A DNA stretch of 64,000 bases from positions 11,996 to 75,995 of the forward strand of contig CAYLKN010000008.1 of the NCBI GenBank assembly GCA_964384335.1. Direction: 5' to 3'. This document shows, piece after piece, positions 27,000 through 36,135 of this stretch; positions within the stretch are counted from its first letter, which is position 1, and each line of letters starts with the position of its first letter. Below the pieces are notes generated by a model. That model saw only the letters and a list, made by a program, of their open reading frames with translations. It did not search any database and was not told the DNA's origin. The position numbers and the translations under genes were made by a program. The stretch comes from JAUICS01 sp964384335 (GTDB lineage Bacteria; Pseudomonadota; Alphaproteobacteria; Micavibrionales; Micavibrionaceae).

Positions 27000-29069
27000 A
27001 TGTCGAAACAAAACTCCTCCCAGAATAATAATATATTGCTTCAGCCGCGGAAAACGCCGAATGGGGTTCCGCCTTTCGGGCAGATTGAGCTGGATGATTT
27101 CATCCCTGCAATCGAAAAAGCAATAGAGATTGCCAAACAACGTATTGAAGAGATTAAAAACAATCCAGAGGAACCGGATTTTGAAAATACAATTGTGGCA
27201 CTCGAGATATGCGACGAGGAAGCCTCGGAGATTGCTTCGGTTTTCTCTAACCAGCTTTACGCGGTTGGGGGTGAGCTTCATACTCTCACGGAAACGATAA
27301 ACCCTCTTTTATCAAGGTTTTCATCTGATATTGCACTGGACGCCGATATTTTCCGGAAAGTTAAGGCGGTTTATGATAAAAAAGATACTCTAGATTTAAC
27401 AATTGAACAAAGAACTCTGCTTCAGGAAACCTATGACGGTTTTGTCCGAAGCGGGGCAAACCTTCCGCAGGATAAAAAAGACAGGCTGCGGGAAATTTCC
27501 GAACGTCTCTCCGTCCTTGGACCGAATTTTATGAACAATCTGAACCAGTCCTCGGAGAAATTTCAGCTGGTTCTGGAAAAAGGTGATCTCGAAGGTCTGC
27601 CGGACACGCTTATCGACACTGCGGCTCATGCCGCAGATGAAGAGGGAATTAAAGGAAAATATCTTTTTACCCTGAATATCCCGGTTTATCTTCCTTTCAT
27701 GCAGTATTCAAAACGGCGCGATTTACGTGAAAAATACTGGAGAGCCTTTTCAAACCGGGGTTTCGGGGATGAGTACGATAATCGGGAAAACGTTCTTGAA
27801 ATGATCAGATTAAGACATGAGAAAGCGAATCTTCTCGGGTACGACACTCTTGCCGATCTGATCCTCGAAAAACGTATGGTTGAAAACCGCGTTAACGTTC
27901 ATGCCTTTATTGATAAGCTGAAAAAATATTACAAGCCTTCGGCGAGAAACGATCTTGAAAGACTGCGCGAATTTGCGGAAAAAGAAGACGGTTTAAATGA
28001 CCTGAAGCAGTGGGATATTCCGTATTACACTGAAAAACTGCGAGAAACGCTTTTTGATTTTACATCTGAGGAGCTCAGACCCTATTTTTCTGTTGAAAAC
28101 GTAATGAAGGGCGTTTTTGAACATTTTGAAAGATTGTTCAATCTCGGTTTTAAGGAAAATACGGAGTACTCTGTCTGGCACGATGACGTAAAGGCTTATG
28201 ATGTATTTGAAAACGATACTGTTCGTTTTATGGGGACGCTTTACGTCGATCTCTTTCCACGGAAAGGCAAACGAGAAGGGGCATGGAAGACAACATACCG
28301 GAATCAGGGTCTGTTTAAGGGGAAGTCTGAAAGGCCGATTGTCGCTATCGTCTGCAACTTTACAAAACCTTCGGCTGAAAAACCGTCACTTCTGACACAC
28401 GATGAGGTTCTGACACTATTCCATGAAATGGGACATGCAACGCACGCCCTCCTTTCCGATGTCACATACCAGTCGCTTTCCGGTACTAATGTCAAATGGG
28501 ATTTTGTGGAACTGCCTTCCCAGCTCCAGGAAAACTGGTGCTATGAGAAAGAGACGCTGGATACATTTGCCCGCCATTACCAGACTGACGCACCTTTGCC
28601 GCCGGAACTTCTTGAGAAATTGCAGAAATCCAGAAATTTTATGGCCGGATGGCGCGGATTGCGGCAGACCTGTATTACAACGCTGGATATGGCCTGGCAT
28701 ACGGTCGATCCGCAATCGGTTACCTCCGTTGAAGAGTTTGAGGACGAGGCGATTAAAGATGTTACTCTCTTTCAAAGGGAAGGCGGGCCCATTTCAACAT
28801 CATTCTATCACGTTTTCGCAGGCGGATATGCATCCGGCTACTACAGTTACAAATGGGCGGAGGTTCTGGATGCCGATGCTTTTGAAGCTTTCACTGAAAA
28901 GGGGCTTTACGACCGGGAAACGTCCGGACGGTTCAAGTCGGAAATTTTAAGCAAGGGTGGTAGCCAGCAACCGGCCACACTTTATAAACGCTTTCGCGGC
29001 CGTGACCCCGACCCTGAGGCTCTTTTCAGAAGAGAGGATTTGAAGGGCCCGGATCAAAAAGCTGCTTAA
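27000..29069 (+). CDS. M3-family zinc metallopeptidase, Dcp-like peptidyl-dipeptidase
   Basis: A 689-residue M3 peptidase with the zinc motif HEMGH (475-479) and the downstream Glu ligand in the WDFVELPSQLQENW region. The C-terminal FAGGYASGYYSYKWAEVLDADAFEAF is conserved in the Dcp/OpdA group. It cleaves short peptides, probably releasing C-terminal dipeptides, in the cytoplasm or periplasm. There is no clear signal peptide. SGTNVKWDFVELPSQ favours Dcp over oligopeptidase A. Single gene. Confidence 0.9.
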   Translation: MSKQNSSQNNNILLQPRKTPNGVPPFGQIELDDFIPAIEKAIEIAKQRIEEIKNNPEEPDFENTIVALEICDEEASEIASVFSNQLYAVGGELHTLTETINPLLSRFSSDIALDADIFRKVKAVYDKKDTLDLTIEQRTLLQETYDGFVRSGANLPQDKKDRLREISERLSVLGPNFMNNLNQSSEKFQLVLEKGDLEGLPDTLIDTAAHAADEEGIKGKYLFTLNIPVYLPFMQYSKRRDLREKYWRAFSNRGFGDEYDNRENVLEMIRLRHEKANLLGYDTLADLILEKRMVENRVNVHAFIDKLKKYYKPSARNDLERLREFAEKEDGLNDLKQWDIPYYTEKLRETLFDFTSEELRPYFSVENVMKGVFEHFERLFNLGFKENTEYSVWHDDVKAYDVFENDTVRFMGTLYVDLFPRKGKREGAWKTTYRNQGLFKGKSERPIVAIVCNFTKPSAEKPSLLTHDEVLTLFHEMGHATHALLSDVTYQSLSGTNVKWDFVELPSQLQENWCYEKETLDTFARHYQTDAPLPPELLEKLQKSRNFMAGWRGLRQTCITTLDMAWHTVDPQSVTSVEEFEDEAIKDVTLFQREGGPISTSFYHVFAGGYASGYYSYKWAEVLDADAFEAFTEKGLYDRETSGRFKSEILSKGGSQQPATLYKRFRGRDPDPEALFRREDLKGPDQKAA

Positions 29070-29070
29070 A

Positions 29071-29114
29071 CGCACGATCGTGCGGTCTGCCGAAGGCCTC
29101 TAACCGGCTTTTTT
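29071..29114 (+). terminator. Terminator region with perfect palindrome after the M3 peptidase gene
   Basis: CGCACGATCGTGCG (29071-29084) is a perfect 14-bp palindrome. A second hairpin overlaps it: CGGT/ACCG with an inner GCC-GAA-GGC (29083-29106), followed by six T at 29109-29114. The second is the more likely plus-strand terminator. Confidence 0.5.
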
Positions 29115-30212
29115 CTTATGCGCCTGCGGCTGTTTCCGGTCTTTGTTTAAGGAACGGCTGCTTTTGAGCAAATAATCCTCCTCAATATCAACAGTCGTTT
29201 TGTTGCCTATTGCGTCGAAGTTTTGCGATAGCCAGTCTTTTGTCTCGGTATACCCAAGATTATGGAGGTATTTCATGAAAGGCCAGCTTGTGTCGAACTT
29301 ACTGGCCACGGAAAGATCACACATCAGATTGTCCGTGCGTATGGCGTGAAGAAGAACATCTTTATAATGATTTTTGTACTCGTCTTTGAGCATATCATCT
29401 TCAATAAGTCTTTTTACAAACATTATCGCACGCAGCTCTTTTAACAGAGAGGCGTTGAAAGTAATTTCATTCAGACGGTTCTGAATATCATATGCTTTTT
29501 TCGGGACTTCCCCGCGGGTGATCGGATTTATGTGCACGATCATAATGTCCCGGCTTTCGGTTTCATAGAAAAGCGGATAAAGGGAAGGATTACCCATGTA
29601 ACCGCCATCCCAATAGTGTTCACCATCGATTTCAACGGCCTGGAAAAGAAACGGAAGGGCCGCAGAAGCCATTAAAACATCGGTTGTTACTTCCTTGTTT
29701 CTGAAAATCTTTGCAGTATTTGTCTTTACGTTTGTGGCGCTTATAAAAAGCTTGAGGCAGTCGCAGGCATGAACGGTTTCGAAATCCACCGCTTCTTCTA
29801 CAATTGTGCGTAACGGGTTAATGTCGAATGGATTGAATTCATAAGGTGAAACTGTCCTGCTTAAAGCATCAAATGCGGCAAAGGAAAGCGACTGATCAAG
29901 AGCCCAGCTCTCCATAACAGGATTGAGTGCCATCATCATTTCCAAAGGAGTCCGCTTAACCGGGCTGAATATCGATCCAGCCCGGGATATGGTCCACCAG
30001 AAATCGTGAAGCGTTTCCCGTGCCTTTTCGTCACCCCCCAATGCCTTGCCTTGCGCCAGCACCGCTGCGTTCATTGCCCCTGCGGAGGTTGCCGTTATTC
30101 CTTCAATATCTATACGGTTGTCTTCAAGAAATGCGTCCAGAACGCCCCAGGTAAAAGCCCCGTGGGCACCGCCACCCTGCAGGGCAAGGTTAATGGATTT
30201 CTTATTACTCAT
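29100..30212 (-). CDS. Patatin-like phospholipase
   Basis: A 370-residue patatin-family lipid acyl hydrolase. The oxyanion loop is LQGGGAHGAF (11-20), the nucleophile elbow is ATSAG with Ser43, and the catalytic Asp is in YWDGGYMGNP, so the Ser-Asp dyad is complete. A long C-terminal helical half ends in a Lys-rich tail. There is no signal peptide. It lies 62 bp downstream of the last icm-type gene, on the same strand. Patatins are known secreted effectors in other type IV and type III systems, so it could be a Dot/Icm substrate. A housekeeping lipase is the plain alternative. Confidence 0.88.
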   Translation of the reverse strand: MSNKKSINLALQGGGAHGAFTWGVLDAFLEDNRIDIEGITATSAGAMNAAVLAQGKALGGDEKARETLHDFWWTISRAGSIFSPVKRTPLEMMMALNPVMESWALDQSLSFAAFDALSRTVSPYEFNPFDINPLRTIVEEAVDFETVHACDCLKLFISATNVKTNTAKIFRNKEVTTDVLMASAALPFLFQAVEIDGEHYWDGGYMGNPSLYPLFYETESRDIMIVHINPITRGEVPKKAYDIQNRLNEITFNASLLKELRAIMFVKRLIEDDMLKDEYKNHYKDVLLHAIRTDNLMCDLSVASKFDTSWPFMKYLHNLGYTETKDWLSQNFDAIGNKTTVDIEEDYLLKSSRSLNKDRKQPQAHKKKAG

Positions 30213-30274
30213 ATACGCATTGTGAAGTGTTTGTGCGCATATGCAAGATGTATTGGACCCAATACCGTTTAATT

Positions 30275-30661
30275 TTACCCTGTCTGGAATCTTACGGCGT
30301 TGAGTTCAGGCGTCTGAACGTTTCCTCCCGTCCCGATCAGGCTTAACATGGCCTCGTAGATCAGAGGCAATGCAAATAAACCGCCGCCGGCCGCGAGTTT
30401 GATGGCCCCGTTTTTCAGCTCTTTCTTGTTCGGATCCTCAACGTGTTCCTTGATCTCTATAATGCCAAGCACACCAAGAAGTATACCGATAAGATAGGCA
30501 ATACCGCTTAACAGTGCCGGCATGTCGGAAATGTTGGTAATGATATTTTCCGCTATCCGATTGAAGTTCCCCTGGTTTTGTCCGGCATGTGCAGGACTGC
30601 TGATTACTCCTGCTGTTACGGCCGCTGCAAAGCCTGTAAGTATACGATTTAAAGACTGCAT
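30275..30661 (-). CDS. IcmD/DotP-like small inner-membrane protein
   Basis: A 128-residue protein with a signal-like N-terminus (about 1-26, ending PAHAGQ) and then one helical-hairpin module: ISDMPALLSGIAYLIGILLGVLGI, a polar turn (KEHVEDPNKKEL) and LAAGGGLFALPLIYEAML. This two-TM module with a charged loop and the ED-P turn matches IcmD/DotP and the related TraR of IncI plasmids. It would be part of the inner-membrane platform of a type IVB system. It is last in the icm-type block, in the place icmD holds in Legionella. Its module is repeated in the upstream gene. Confidence 0.72.
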   Translation of the reverse strand: MQSLNRILTGFAAAVTAGVISSPAHAGQNQGNFNRIAENIITNISDMPALLSGIAYLIGILLGVLGIIEIKEHVEDPNKKELKNGAIKLAAGGGLFALPLIYEAMLSLIGTGGNVQTPELNAVRFQTG

Positions 30662-30750
30662 TTTTATCCTTTCCTGTTTAAATTATAATTAATCTTTGCA
30701 TATTTCTTTCAGGTGAAGCAAATTTTGCCAAAATTAAATGCGTATACGCC

Positions 30751-31755
30751 CTAATTAAACAGAACGCCGTAACTTGTGATGCCCAGGGTTTCCTGAACGG
30801 CATTCATGACAGGGCCAAGATTAACCGCAAGGGCACCTCCAATAATATGGGTAAGGGCCGCCATTAGTGACGCCTCCTTTCCTCCGCCTCCGTCCGTGAC
30901 ATCTCTTAAAATGAACCACCCTCTGATAAAGCTGATCCAGCCCACAATGAACATAAAGGCGACCACTGCACTGATAACGCCGTGAATGCGGCTGATTTCC
31001 TCATCATTAAGTCCCGCGCGCGGTTGCAGGGATGGTGTCGTTCTGACAACATTTTCCTCAAAATAGGACGTGGTAAAAGCACCCATAATCGGATCGAGCG
31101 CAAACAAAGCGCCTGCCACAACAAATGTCATGACTGTACCAAATCCCAGGGGCCCCTGAGGGCCGTCCCTTTCTGTTTTCAGCAACCTGAAAATTCCGAC
31201 AATAACAAGGATAATACCGGCAAGGTAACCAAAACCCCCGAGAAGGAAAAAGACATTGTCCCAGATATCACCGACAAAGCGCACCATAATATTGTCAAGG
31301 CCTTCGCCTGGTGTTTCCGTGCCGGCGAAACCGGATGCCTCCGCATTCGGTATGCCGCTATCCCCGCTCATCATGGTATATGCAGCCTCGGCAACGGTTG
31401 GAAGAGCGAACAATCCTCCTGCAATCAGGATTGTTTTCATCGGATCAAACAAAGTTGTGTTTTTAGGATCTTCAACGTAGCTTTTGATTTTAAAGACAGT
31501 AACCGCACCGAAATAAATACCCGCGAGATAGCAAAAACCGGCAAATAAAGCCGGCAAATCCGAAGCGTTAACAACAATGTTGCAAATTACGGACCCGACA
31601 GTCTGATTCGCTACATTGCCTGTACCGGCTTCCACCGCGCCTCCGCAATCCTGTGCAAACGCATCCGGAATGAACGAGAGGATAGATATCAGTGAAGCAC
31701 TTAAAAATAAGAATGCCTTTTTAAATGTTTGTTTATAAAGCATTTTAATTTGCAT
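30751..31755 (-). CDS. Three-module IcmC/IcmD (DotE/DotP)-like membrane protein
   Basis: About 334 residues from the ATG at 31755. The open frame runs on to a GTG at 31827, but that adds a Cys/Arg-rich stretch before the signal peptide. After the signal (ending PDAFAQDC) come three related two-TM modules of about 75 residues. The first has LPALFAGFCYLAGIYFGA ... KSYVEDP ... AGGLFALPTVAEA. The second has GGFGYLAGIILVIVGIF ... AGALFALDPIMGAF. The third has WISFIRGWFIL ... LTHIIGGALAVNLGPVM, and its tail resembles IcmC/DotE. Modules one and two resemble the downstream IcmD-like protein. It looks like a fusion of several small Dot/Icm membrane proteins. Confidence 0.7.
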   Translation of the reverse strand: MQIKMLYKQTFKKAFLFLSASLISILSFIPDAFAQDCGGAVEAGTGNVANQTVGSVICNIVVNASDLPALFAGFCYLAGIYFGAVTVFKIKSYVEDPKNTTLFDPMKTILIAGGLFALPTVAEAAYTMMSGDSGIPNAEASGFAGTETPGEGLDNIMVRFVGDIWDNVFFLLGGFGYLAGIILVIVGIFRLLKTERDGPQGPLGFGTVMTFVVAGALFALDPIMGAFTTSYFEENVVRTTPSLQPRAGLNDEEISRIHGVISAVVAFMFIVGWISFIRGWFILRDVTDGGGGKEASLMAALTHIIGGALAVNLGPVMNAVQETLGITSYGVLFN

Positions 31756-31970
31756 AAATGAAACCGGGGTTAAAAACCTTACTTTCTGCTTACATACCCT
31801 AAAGGGTGCGCAATATTCTGCACACACATTAATATTTAAGCATTACAGGTTAAGAATTTGCAAATTTAGGCTCAGAAAATATTTAGTACATACCGGGCCC
31901 AGACGGTCCCACGAGGAAGAAAAATGTACTGCACCCGATTATAAAGACGATCATCAGAATAAATTTAAAA

Positions 31971-33482
31971 CTATTGCGTAATCCGGCCAGACGATCCGAC
32001 AATCACCCATCGTCCGTTCTGAATTGAAATTTCCTGAATTGTGCCTACGCCATCAAGGCTGTCGCCCGTTCTGACCATACGCATACTGCTCCCGCTGTCC
32101 GGTTTTGCAACCCATGCGCGGCCCGGCTGGGCACCACGAAGATACCACTGACTTTTGTTTTCGTTACCAGATTGGCTGCCTGAGGTGTCTTTACCTGACC
32201 TGTCATTGTTTTCGTTCCGCATTGCGGATTGTGCAGGAGAATCAGAACCTGTCGGTTCCCGGTTCTCGAATGTCTGCCGAAGATTTGCAATTTCCCTGTC
32301 AATTCTGGTTTCGAGGCCTGAAAGTTTTTGTTCAAGAGACTCCAGACTGCTTTGAACTTCAGGAGATTGGGTGTCATCCGATCCCTGTATATTTTGTCTC
32401 GACAGATTGTTAAGCTGTTGTTTTATCGGTGTAATCTGGCTAAGTGCTTCCTTGATTTTGGAGGTTTCTTCATTAAACTGCTCTTGCAGGCTGGAAATCT
32501 GGTTCTGGATTTCAGTCGTCTGATTTTTAAGATTTTCAATTTGTGCCGCGTTGGTATCAGCTTTTTCCGAAATTTCGTTTGTTTGTCTTGAAAACTCCTG
32601 TACCTGGACGTTAGAAACCATATTTTCAGAATTCCGTCTGGGCGGCGTATTTTGCTGCTGGTTTGCAAGTCTGTCAGGATCACTCATAAATCCGCCCTGC
32701 TGCCTGCCCTGGGCCAGATCCGCCGGAGGCCTCGGCTGTTCCTGTTCCCCTTGCAAAGCCTGAGGATTATTCATGTTTGGTTGTGGCACCGGCGGCTGAT
32801 CTTGGGCAGAACCGGCAAAAAGATCGCTGTCAAAAGATTGCTGTTGCGCGGGCAGGTTTTGCTGCATAGCCTCCATTTGCATTGACTGGTCTCCACCCTG
32901 ACCTTCAGGTGGGGCAGCCAGCTGGAAAAAGAGCACAATAATTCCGAGAAGCGCCCCTCCGCCGATGGCAAGCTGATTAAAATACCTGATGTAGAAAGGG
33001 CGCCGGTCTCCTGAAGCGGGGCCAGGATTAAACTGCTCATCCCCATAGTCCTCGTCATCTTCTGCATATTCATCTTCGTCATCCCAGGTTTCTTCATCCC
33101 CGGTCAGGTCTTCTTCCTGGCCATATTCTTCATATCCTTCCTCAGCATACTTTTCTTCATTTTCTGCCGCATAGCCTTCGTCCTCAAAAACCTCATGATC
33201 TTCATGCTCTAAAGGTTCAGCATCATCCCCGTACGATGCAAAATCTTCTTCCTCGTCAAACGTTTCCGTGTAAGGCTCCCCTTCACGGGCGGATTCCGTA
33301 TCGAATTCCACGGTTTCCGCGTCCTGATCCTCCAGACTTTCAATGTCAAACTCCTCAATATCTTCAGGATCGACAACATCCTCTTCTTCCGAGAACCCCT
33401 CGACATCCGGCAAATCATCGGCAAATTTTTGCTCTTCTTCTTCTTTTTGACTTTTGTTTTTTTTGTCCGGGCCTTCCGCCAT
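31971..33482 (-). CDS. IcmG/DotF-like bitopic membrane protein
   Basis: A 503-residue protein. Residues about 1-155 are extremely acidic (Asp/Glu-rich, disordered, cytoplasmic). One TM follows at about 168-190 (NQLAIGGGALLGIIVLFFQL), then a Gln/Pro/Asn-rich linker and a coiled coil (about 285-405). The C-terminal domain of about 60 residues contains AQPGRAWVAKPDSG and VRTGDSLDGVGTIQEI, which matches the PGRAWL...GD...G.V pattern of IcmG/DotF. DotF is part of the core complex linking the inner membrane to DotG. It is about twice the length of Legionella DotF (near 270) because of the acidic head and linker. Confidence 0.8.
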   Translation of the reverse strand: MAEGPDKKNKSQKEEEEQKFADDLPDVEGFSEEEDVVDPEDIEEFDIESLEDQDAETVEFDTESAREGEPYTETFDEEEDFASYGDDAEPLEHEDHEVFEDEGYAAENEEKYAEEGYEEYGQEEDLTGDEETWDDEDEYAEDDEDYGDEQFNPGPASGDRRPFYIRYFNQLAIGGGALLGIIVLFFQLAAPPEGQGGDQSMQMEAMQQNLPAQQQSFDSDLFAGSAQDQPPVPQPNMNNPQALQGEQEQPRPPADLAQGRQQGGFMSDPDRLANQQQNTPPRRNSENMVSNVQVQEFSRQTNEISEKADTNAAQIENLKNQTTEIQNQISSLQEQFNEETSKIKEALSQITPIKQQLNNLSRQNIQGSDDTQSPEVQSSLESLEQKLSGLETRIDREIANLRQTFENREPTGSDSPAQSAMRNENNDRSGKDTSGSQSGNENKSQWYLRGAQPGRAWVAKPDSGSSMRMVRTGDSLDGVGTIQEISIQNGRWVIVGSSGRITQ

Positions 33483-33611
33483 AAGTGATATCCTGGAAAT
33501 TAATGGTTTATGGTGACTATAACATCATATTAATCTTGAATATGGCATAATCAATATTAATGCATTATTAAATCTATTCCTAGGCAAAGAGATAATTAAT
33601 AATTCTTGAAC

Positions 33612-34868
33612 CTACCGTGTAACCGGCTGTAAAAAAAGTATGCCTATAGGGGTTCCCTGGGCAACACGAAGCATGGGCTGAAGATTGCCGCCCTCTTCCT
33701 CAAGAATTTCACCCAGCGTTTCTCCCGCATCTTCAACTGCCGCAAAAATTTCTTCCCGAACATCCAGATCTTCTTTTTCCGAAGTTACAATGTCCCCTTC
33801 AACGGTAACATTTGTTGTTCCCGAGTCTGAAACGGCTTCTCCAAGACCTTCCACGAAAGATGCAGCCGCAGGCAGAAATACACGCCTGAACAATTTTCTG
33901 TCGATTTCGGTTATCACACCCGGACGGGTTGTCGCAGGGTCAATTGCAATCGCATTTACAGGAATACTTTGCTGATTAAGAACCGCCACCGAAAAATTAA
34001 GGGTTATATATTCATCTGTTGCGGAAAACTGGCCCAGTAATCTTGCCCCTGAAAGCGGACCGGACAATACGCTGGCCAGTACAGGGCCGGGTGCATCTGT
34101 GTTGGCCTCCAGCAAAAGCTGTCCATATTCAATTTTACCCGGCTCTATAAGTATATTTGAGGAGGCAGGCACGGAGGAACCGCCGCCGCCGCCACCGCCG
34201 CCATCGGAGAAACCACCGCCGCCGCCCGAGCCGTTTAGATCTTCCAGAAAGCCGGGACTGGTAATGACAAGAATCTCGGAGGGTTCCGGAACTTTGGTTT
34301 CAAGAATCTGCTGCATCTGTTCCTGAAAAAGAGAAGCCAGGTTGTCAATGCGGGGATCTCTTTGTTCGGGTTGCGGTTCCGGCTCCTCGAACTCTCTCGC
34401 ACGTTCCGTTTGAGCCTGCCGTTCGCGTATGCGCTGTTCCTGTATTTCCCGCCACCGTTTCAGAGGGTCTTCTTCGGCAACTGGTTCTTCAAGCGGAATT
34501 TCACCTCTCGGGGCTCCTATCGGAATGGGAAGTGCGCTCTCCTGCTCGTCCTGGGCCCGTTCCACCAGCTGGCGGTTTCTTTCCTCGGTTGCGCGTCTGA
34601 TTTCTTCTGAAATTTCTGAAACGCCTGGGGCTTCCGCTACTTCCGGGCCGGACGGCTGGAAAGAAGGAGCCGGGGGCTCCTCGCCACTTCCGAAAAGAAT
34701 AATACCTCCAACAATCACGGCGAAGCCTGCAAGAACAACGCCAAGCTTGACGAACGGGTTATTCCGCCAAAGATCGCCCAGGGTCTGTTTCTCACTAAAA
34801 TCCTCAAAGCCCTCGTCATCATCTTCTTCAAAGTCGTCATCGAAGGTATCCTTGTCGGAATTACTCAT
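33612..34868 (-). CDS. IcmE/DotG-like (VirB10-type) core channel protein
   Basis: A 418-residue protein with an acidic cytoplasmic N-terminus (1-38) and a single TM (about 40-62, FVKLGVVLAGFAVIVGGIILF). A Pro/Glu/Arg-rich periplasmic linker and a glycine-rich hinge (about 215-235) follow. The C-terminal VirB10/TrbI-like beta domain (about 245-418) contains IEPGKIEYGQLLLEANTD, GPLSGARLLGQF and the closing TPIGILFLQPV. DotG spans the envelope in type IVB systems. This form is less than half the length of Legionella DotG and lacks its long repeat region. Its start overlaps the stop of the DotH gene by 4 nt. Confidence 0.87.
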   Translation of the reverse strand: MSNSDKDTFDDDFEEDDDEGFEDFSEKQTLGDLWRNNPFVKLGVVLAGFAVIVGGIILFGSGEEPPAPSFQPSGPEVAEAPGVSEISEEIRRATEERNRQLVERAQDEQESALPIPIGAPRGEIPLEEPVAEEDPLKRWREIQEQRIRERQAQTERAREFEEPEPQPEQRDPRIDNLASLFQEQMQQILETKVPEPSEILVITSPGFLEDLNGSGGGGGFSDGGGGGGGGSSVPASSNILIEPGKIEYGQLLLEANTDAPGPVLASVLSGPLSGARLLGQFSATDEYITLNFSVAVLNQQSIPVNAIAIDPATTRPGVITEIDRKLFRRVFLPAAASFVEGLGEAVSDSGTTNVTVEGDIVTSEKEDLDVREEIFAAVEDAGETLGEILEEEGGNLQPMLRVAQGTPIGILFLQPVTR

Positions 34869-35965
34869 GATCCCTGCCCGCGCTCTCTTAATGTTACCCT
34901 TTCCAGCTGACCCTGATCGGAGAGAAGAACAACCGGCGTGTTATTCATAGCATAAACATTCATTCCGTCAGCTGATTTCGCAGAGCTTTGCCAAGTCGGC
35001 GACAGGAGGGTCAGAGGCGACCTCAGAAACGTAATATCGTCAAGCCTGAATGCGGTCGTCCGCCCGTCCGTCCCCACAACATCGAGTCTTTGAAGGTTGT
35101 CGGGAGGCCTTCCCTCAAGAATAAGATTCAAAACATTATTGCCCGCTTGTAAAGAGCTTGTACCGGAAACGATAGGTGTGTTTGCATAGGGCCCGAATTC
35201 CGGGATTTGTATATCAAGTCTGTACTGGACGCGTTCTCTTTGCGTTTTTAAAACGAAAGTGACAGGAGTTTTAAGATCCAGAAGGCGCATTGACATATTT
35301 CCGTAGGCGTAATGCGCCAAAGGTGTGATTCGTAAGATATGTCCCCCTTCCTCGGGCTCGATAATCTGAAAATCCCCTGCCCAGCTTACATCCTGTATCG
35401 GCCAGGGCTGACCGGTAACATCGAGTATTGAAACGGTGGTAACGTGCCCCGTCGCCAGTTTAATCTCAGGCGGTCTTTGTCCCGGATCCAGGGAAATCGT
35501 TCTGACAGACACCTCCGGTTCGGGATACGGATAATGCGGCGTTTCAACAGCTTCCTGAACCTTGTCGTGCTCTCTTAAAAAACGCCGGATTTCTTCAGGT
35601 TTCATTGGTAAAAGACCGGAAAGTGCGCCCTCAAAGGCCTGTTCCCTTAACTGTCGCGCCTCCTCCTCCGGCGAAATCGAATTTTCCTGGCCCACAGGCT
35701 GCCTCATTTCCGGGCCTGCGTTTATTTCTCGTGAAGCCTGATCGGCCTGCTCAGTTGAAAGAATCTTATCGCGAATCGTTTCAAGGCGGTTTATTTCAGG
35801 CAAAGCCGAATCTCCATCATCAAATGTGACATACCCAGAATCCTCTTCGTTATTCTGGGCGTTTACGGGCAGGACATATAACATTAAGAAAGGCAGGATG
35901 AATGAGATTACAATTCCTGAAATCCTTACTGTCCTGCATACCCGTATCATTGGTTTAAAAGGCAT
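34865..35965 (-). CDS. IcmK/DotH-like outer-membrane core component
   Basis: A 366-residue protein with a signal peptide (about 1-37, ending LPVNAQ), a charged helical N-terminal half and a beta-rich C-terminal half. The second half carries TGHVTTVSILDVTGQPWPIQDVSWAGDF and ITPLAHYAYGNMSMRLLD, the recognisable DotH/TraN signature. DotH forms the outer-membrane pore ring with the lipoproteins DotC and DotD, which are not in this window. It is cotranslated with the DotG gene. Confidence 0.88.
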   Translation of the reverse strand: MPFKPMIRVCRTVRISGIVISFILPFLMLYVLPVNAQNNEEDSGYVTFDDGDSALPEINRLETIRDKILSTEQADQASREINAGPEMRQPVGQENSISPEEEARQLREQAFEGALSGLLPMKPEEIRRFLREHDKVQEAVETPHYPYPEPEVSVRTISLDPGQRPPEIKLATGHVTTVSILDVTGQPWPIQDVSWAGDFQIIEPEEGGHILRITPLAHYAYGNMSMRLLDLKTPVTFVLKTQRERVQYRLDIQIPEFGPYANTPIVSGTSSLQAGNNVLNLILEGRPPDNLQRLDVVGTDGRTTAFRLDDITFLRSPLTLLSPTWQSSAKSADGMNVYAMNNTPVVLLSDQGQLERVTLRERGQGS

Positions 35966-36135
35966 ATTAAGCGGCTCTTTCGCAATACAACACCGGTTCC
36001 GTGCCGTCGTTTAAATTCCTGTGATACTAAACTATAGAAATTTTATTGGTTTTTTGGCAATAGCCGCAAAATATTGGTCCCAAGGATTCTCATGAGACTG
36101 GCATCAAAACAATCCCGATAAAGAACTTCTGCGGT

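Noticed and set aside
31756..31827. N-terminal extension of the three-module membrane protein from a GTG
   Set aside because: It adds a Cys/Arg-rich segment upstream of the signal peptide, and ATG codons at 31755 and 31743 lie just before the hydrophobic core.
34180..34232. CCG-rich tract as a possible microsatellite or phase-variable repeat
   Set aside because: It encodes the glycine-rich hinge of the DotG-like protein. The repeats are imperfect, and a slip of whole codons would not change frame.
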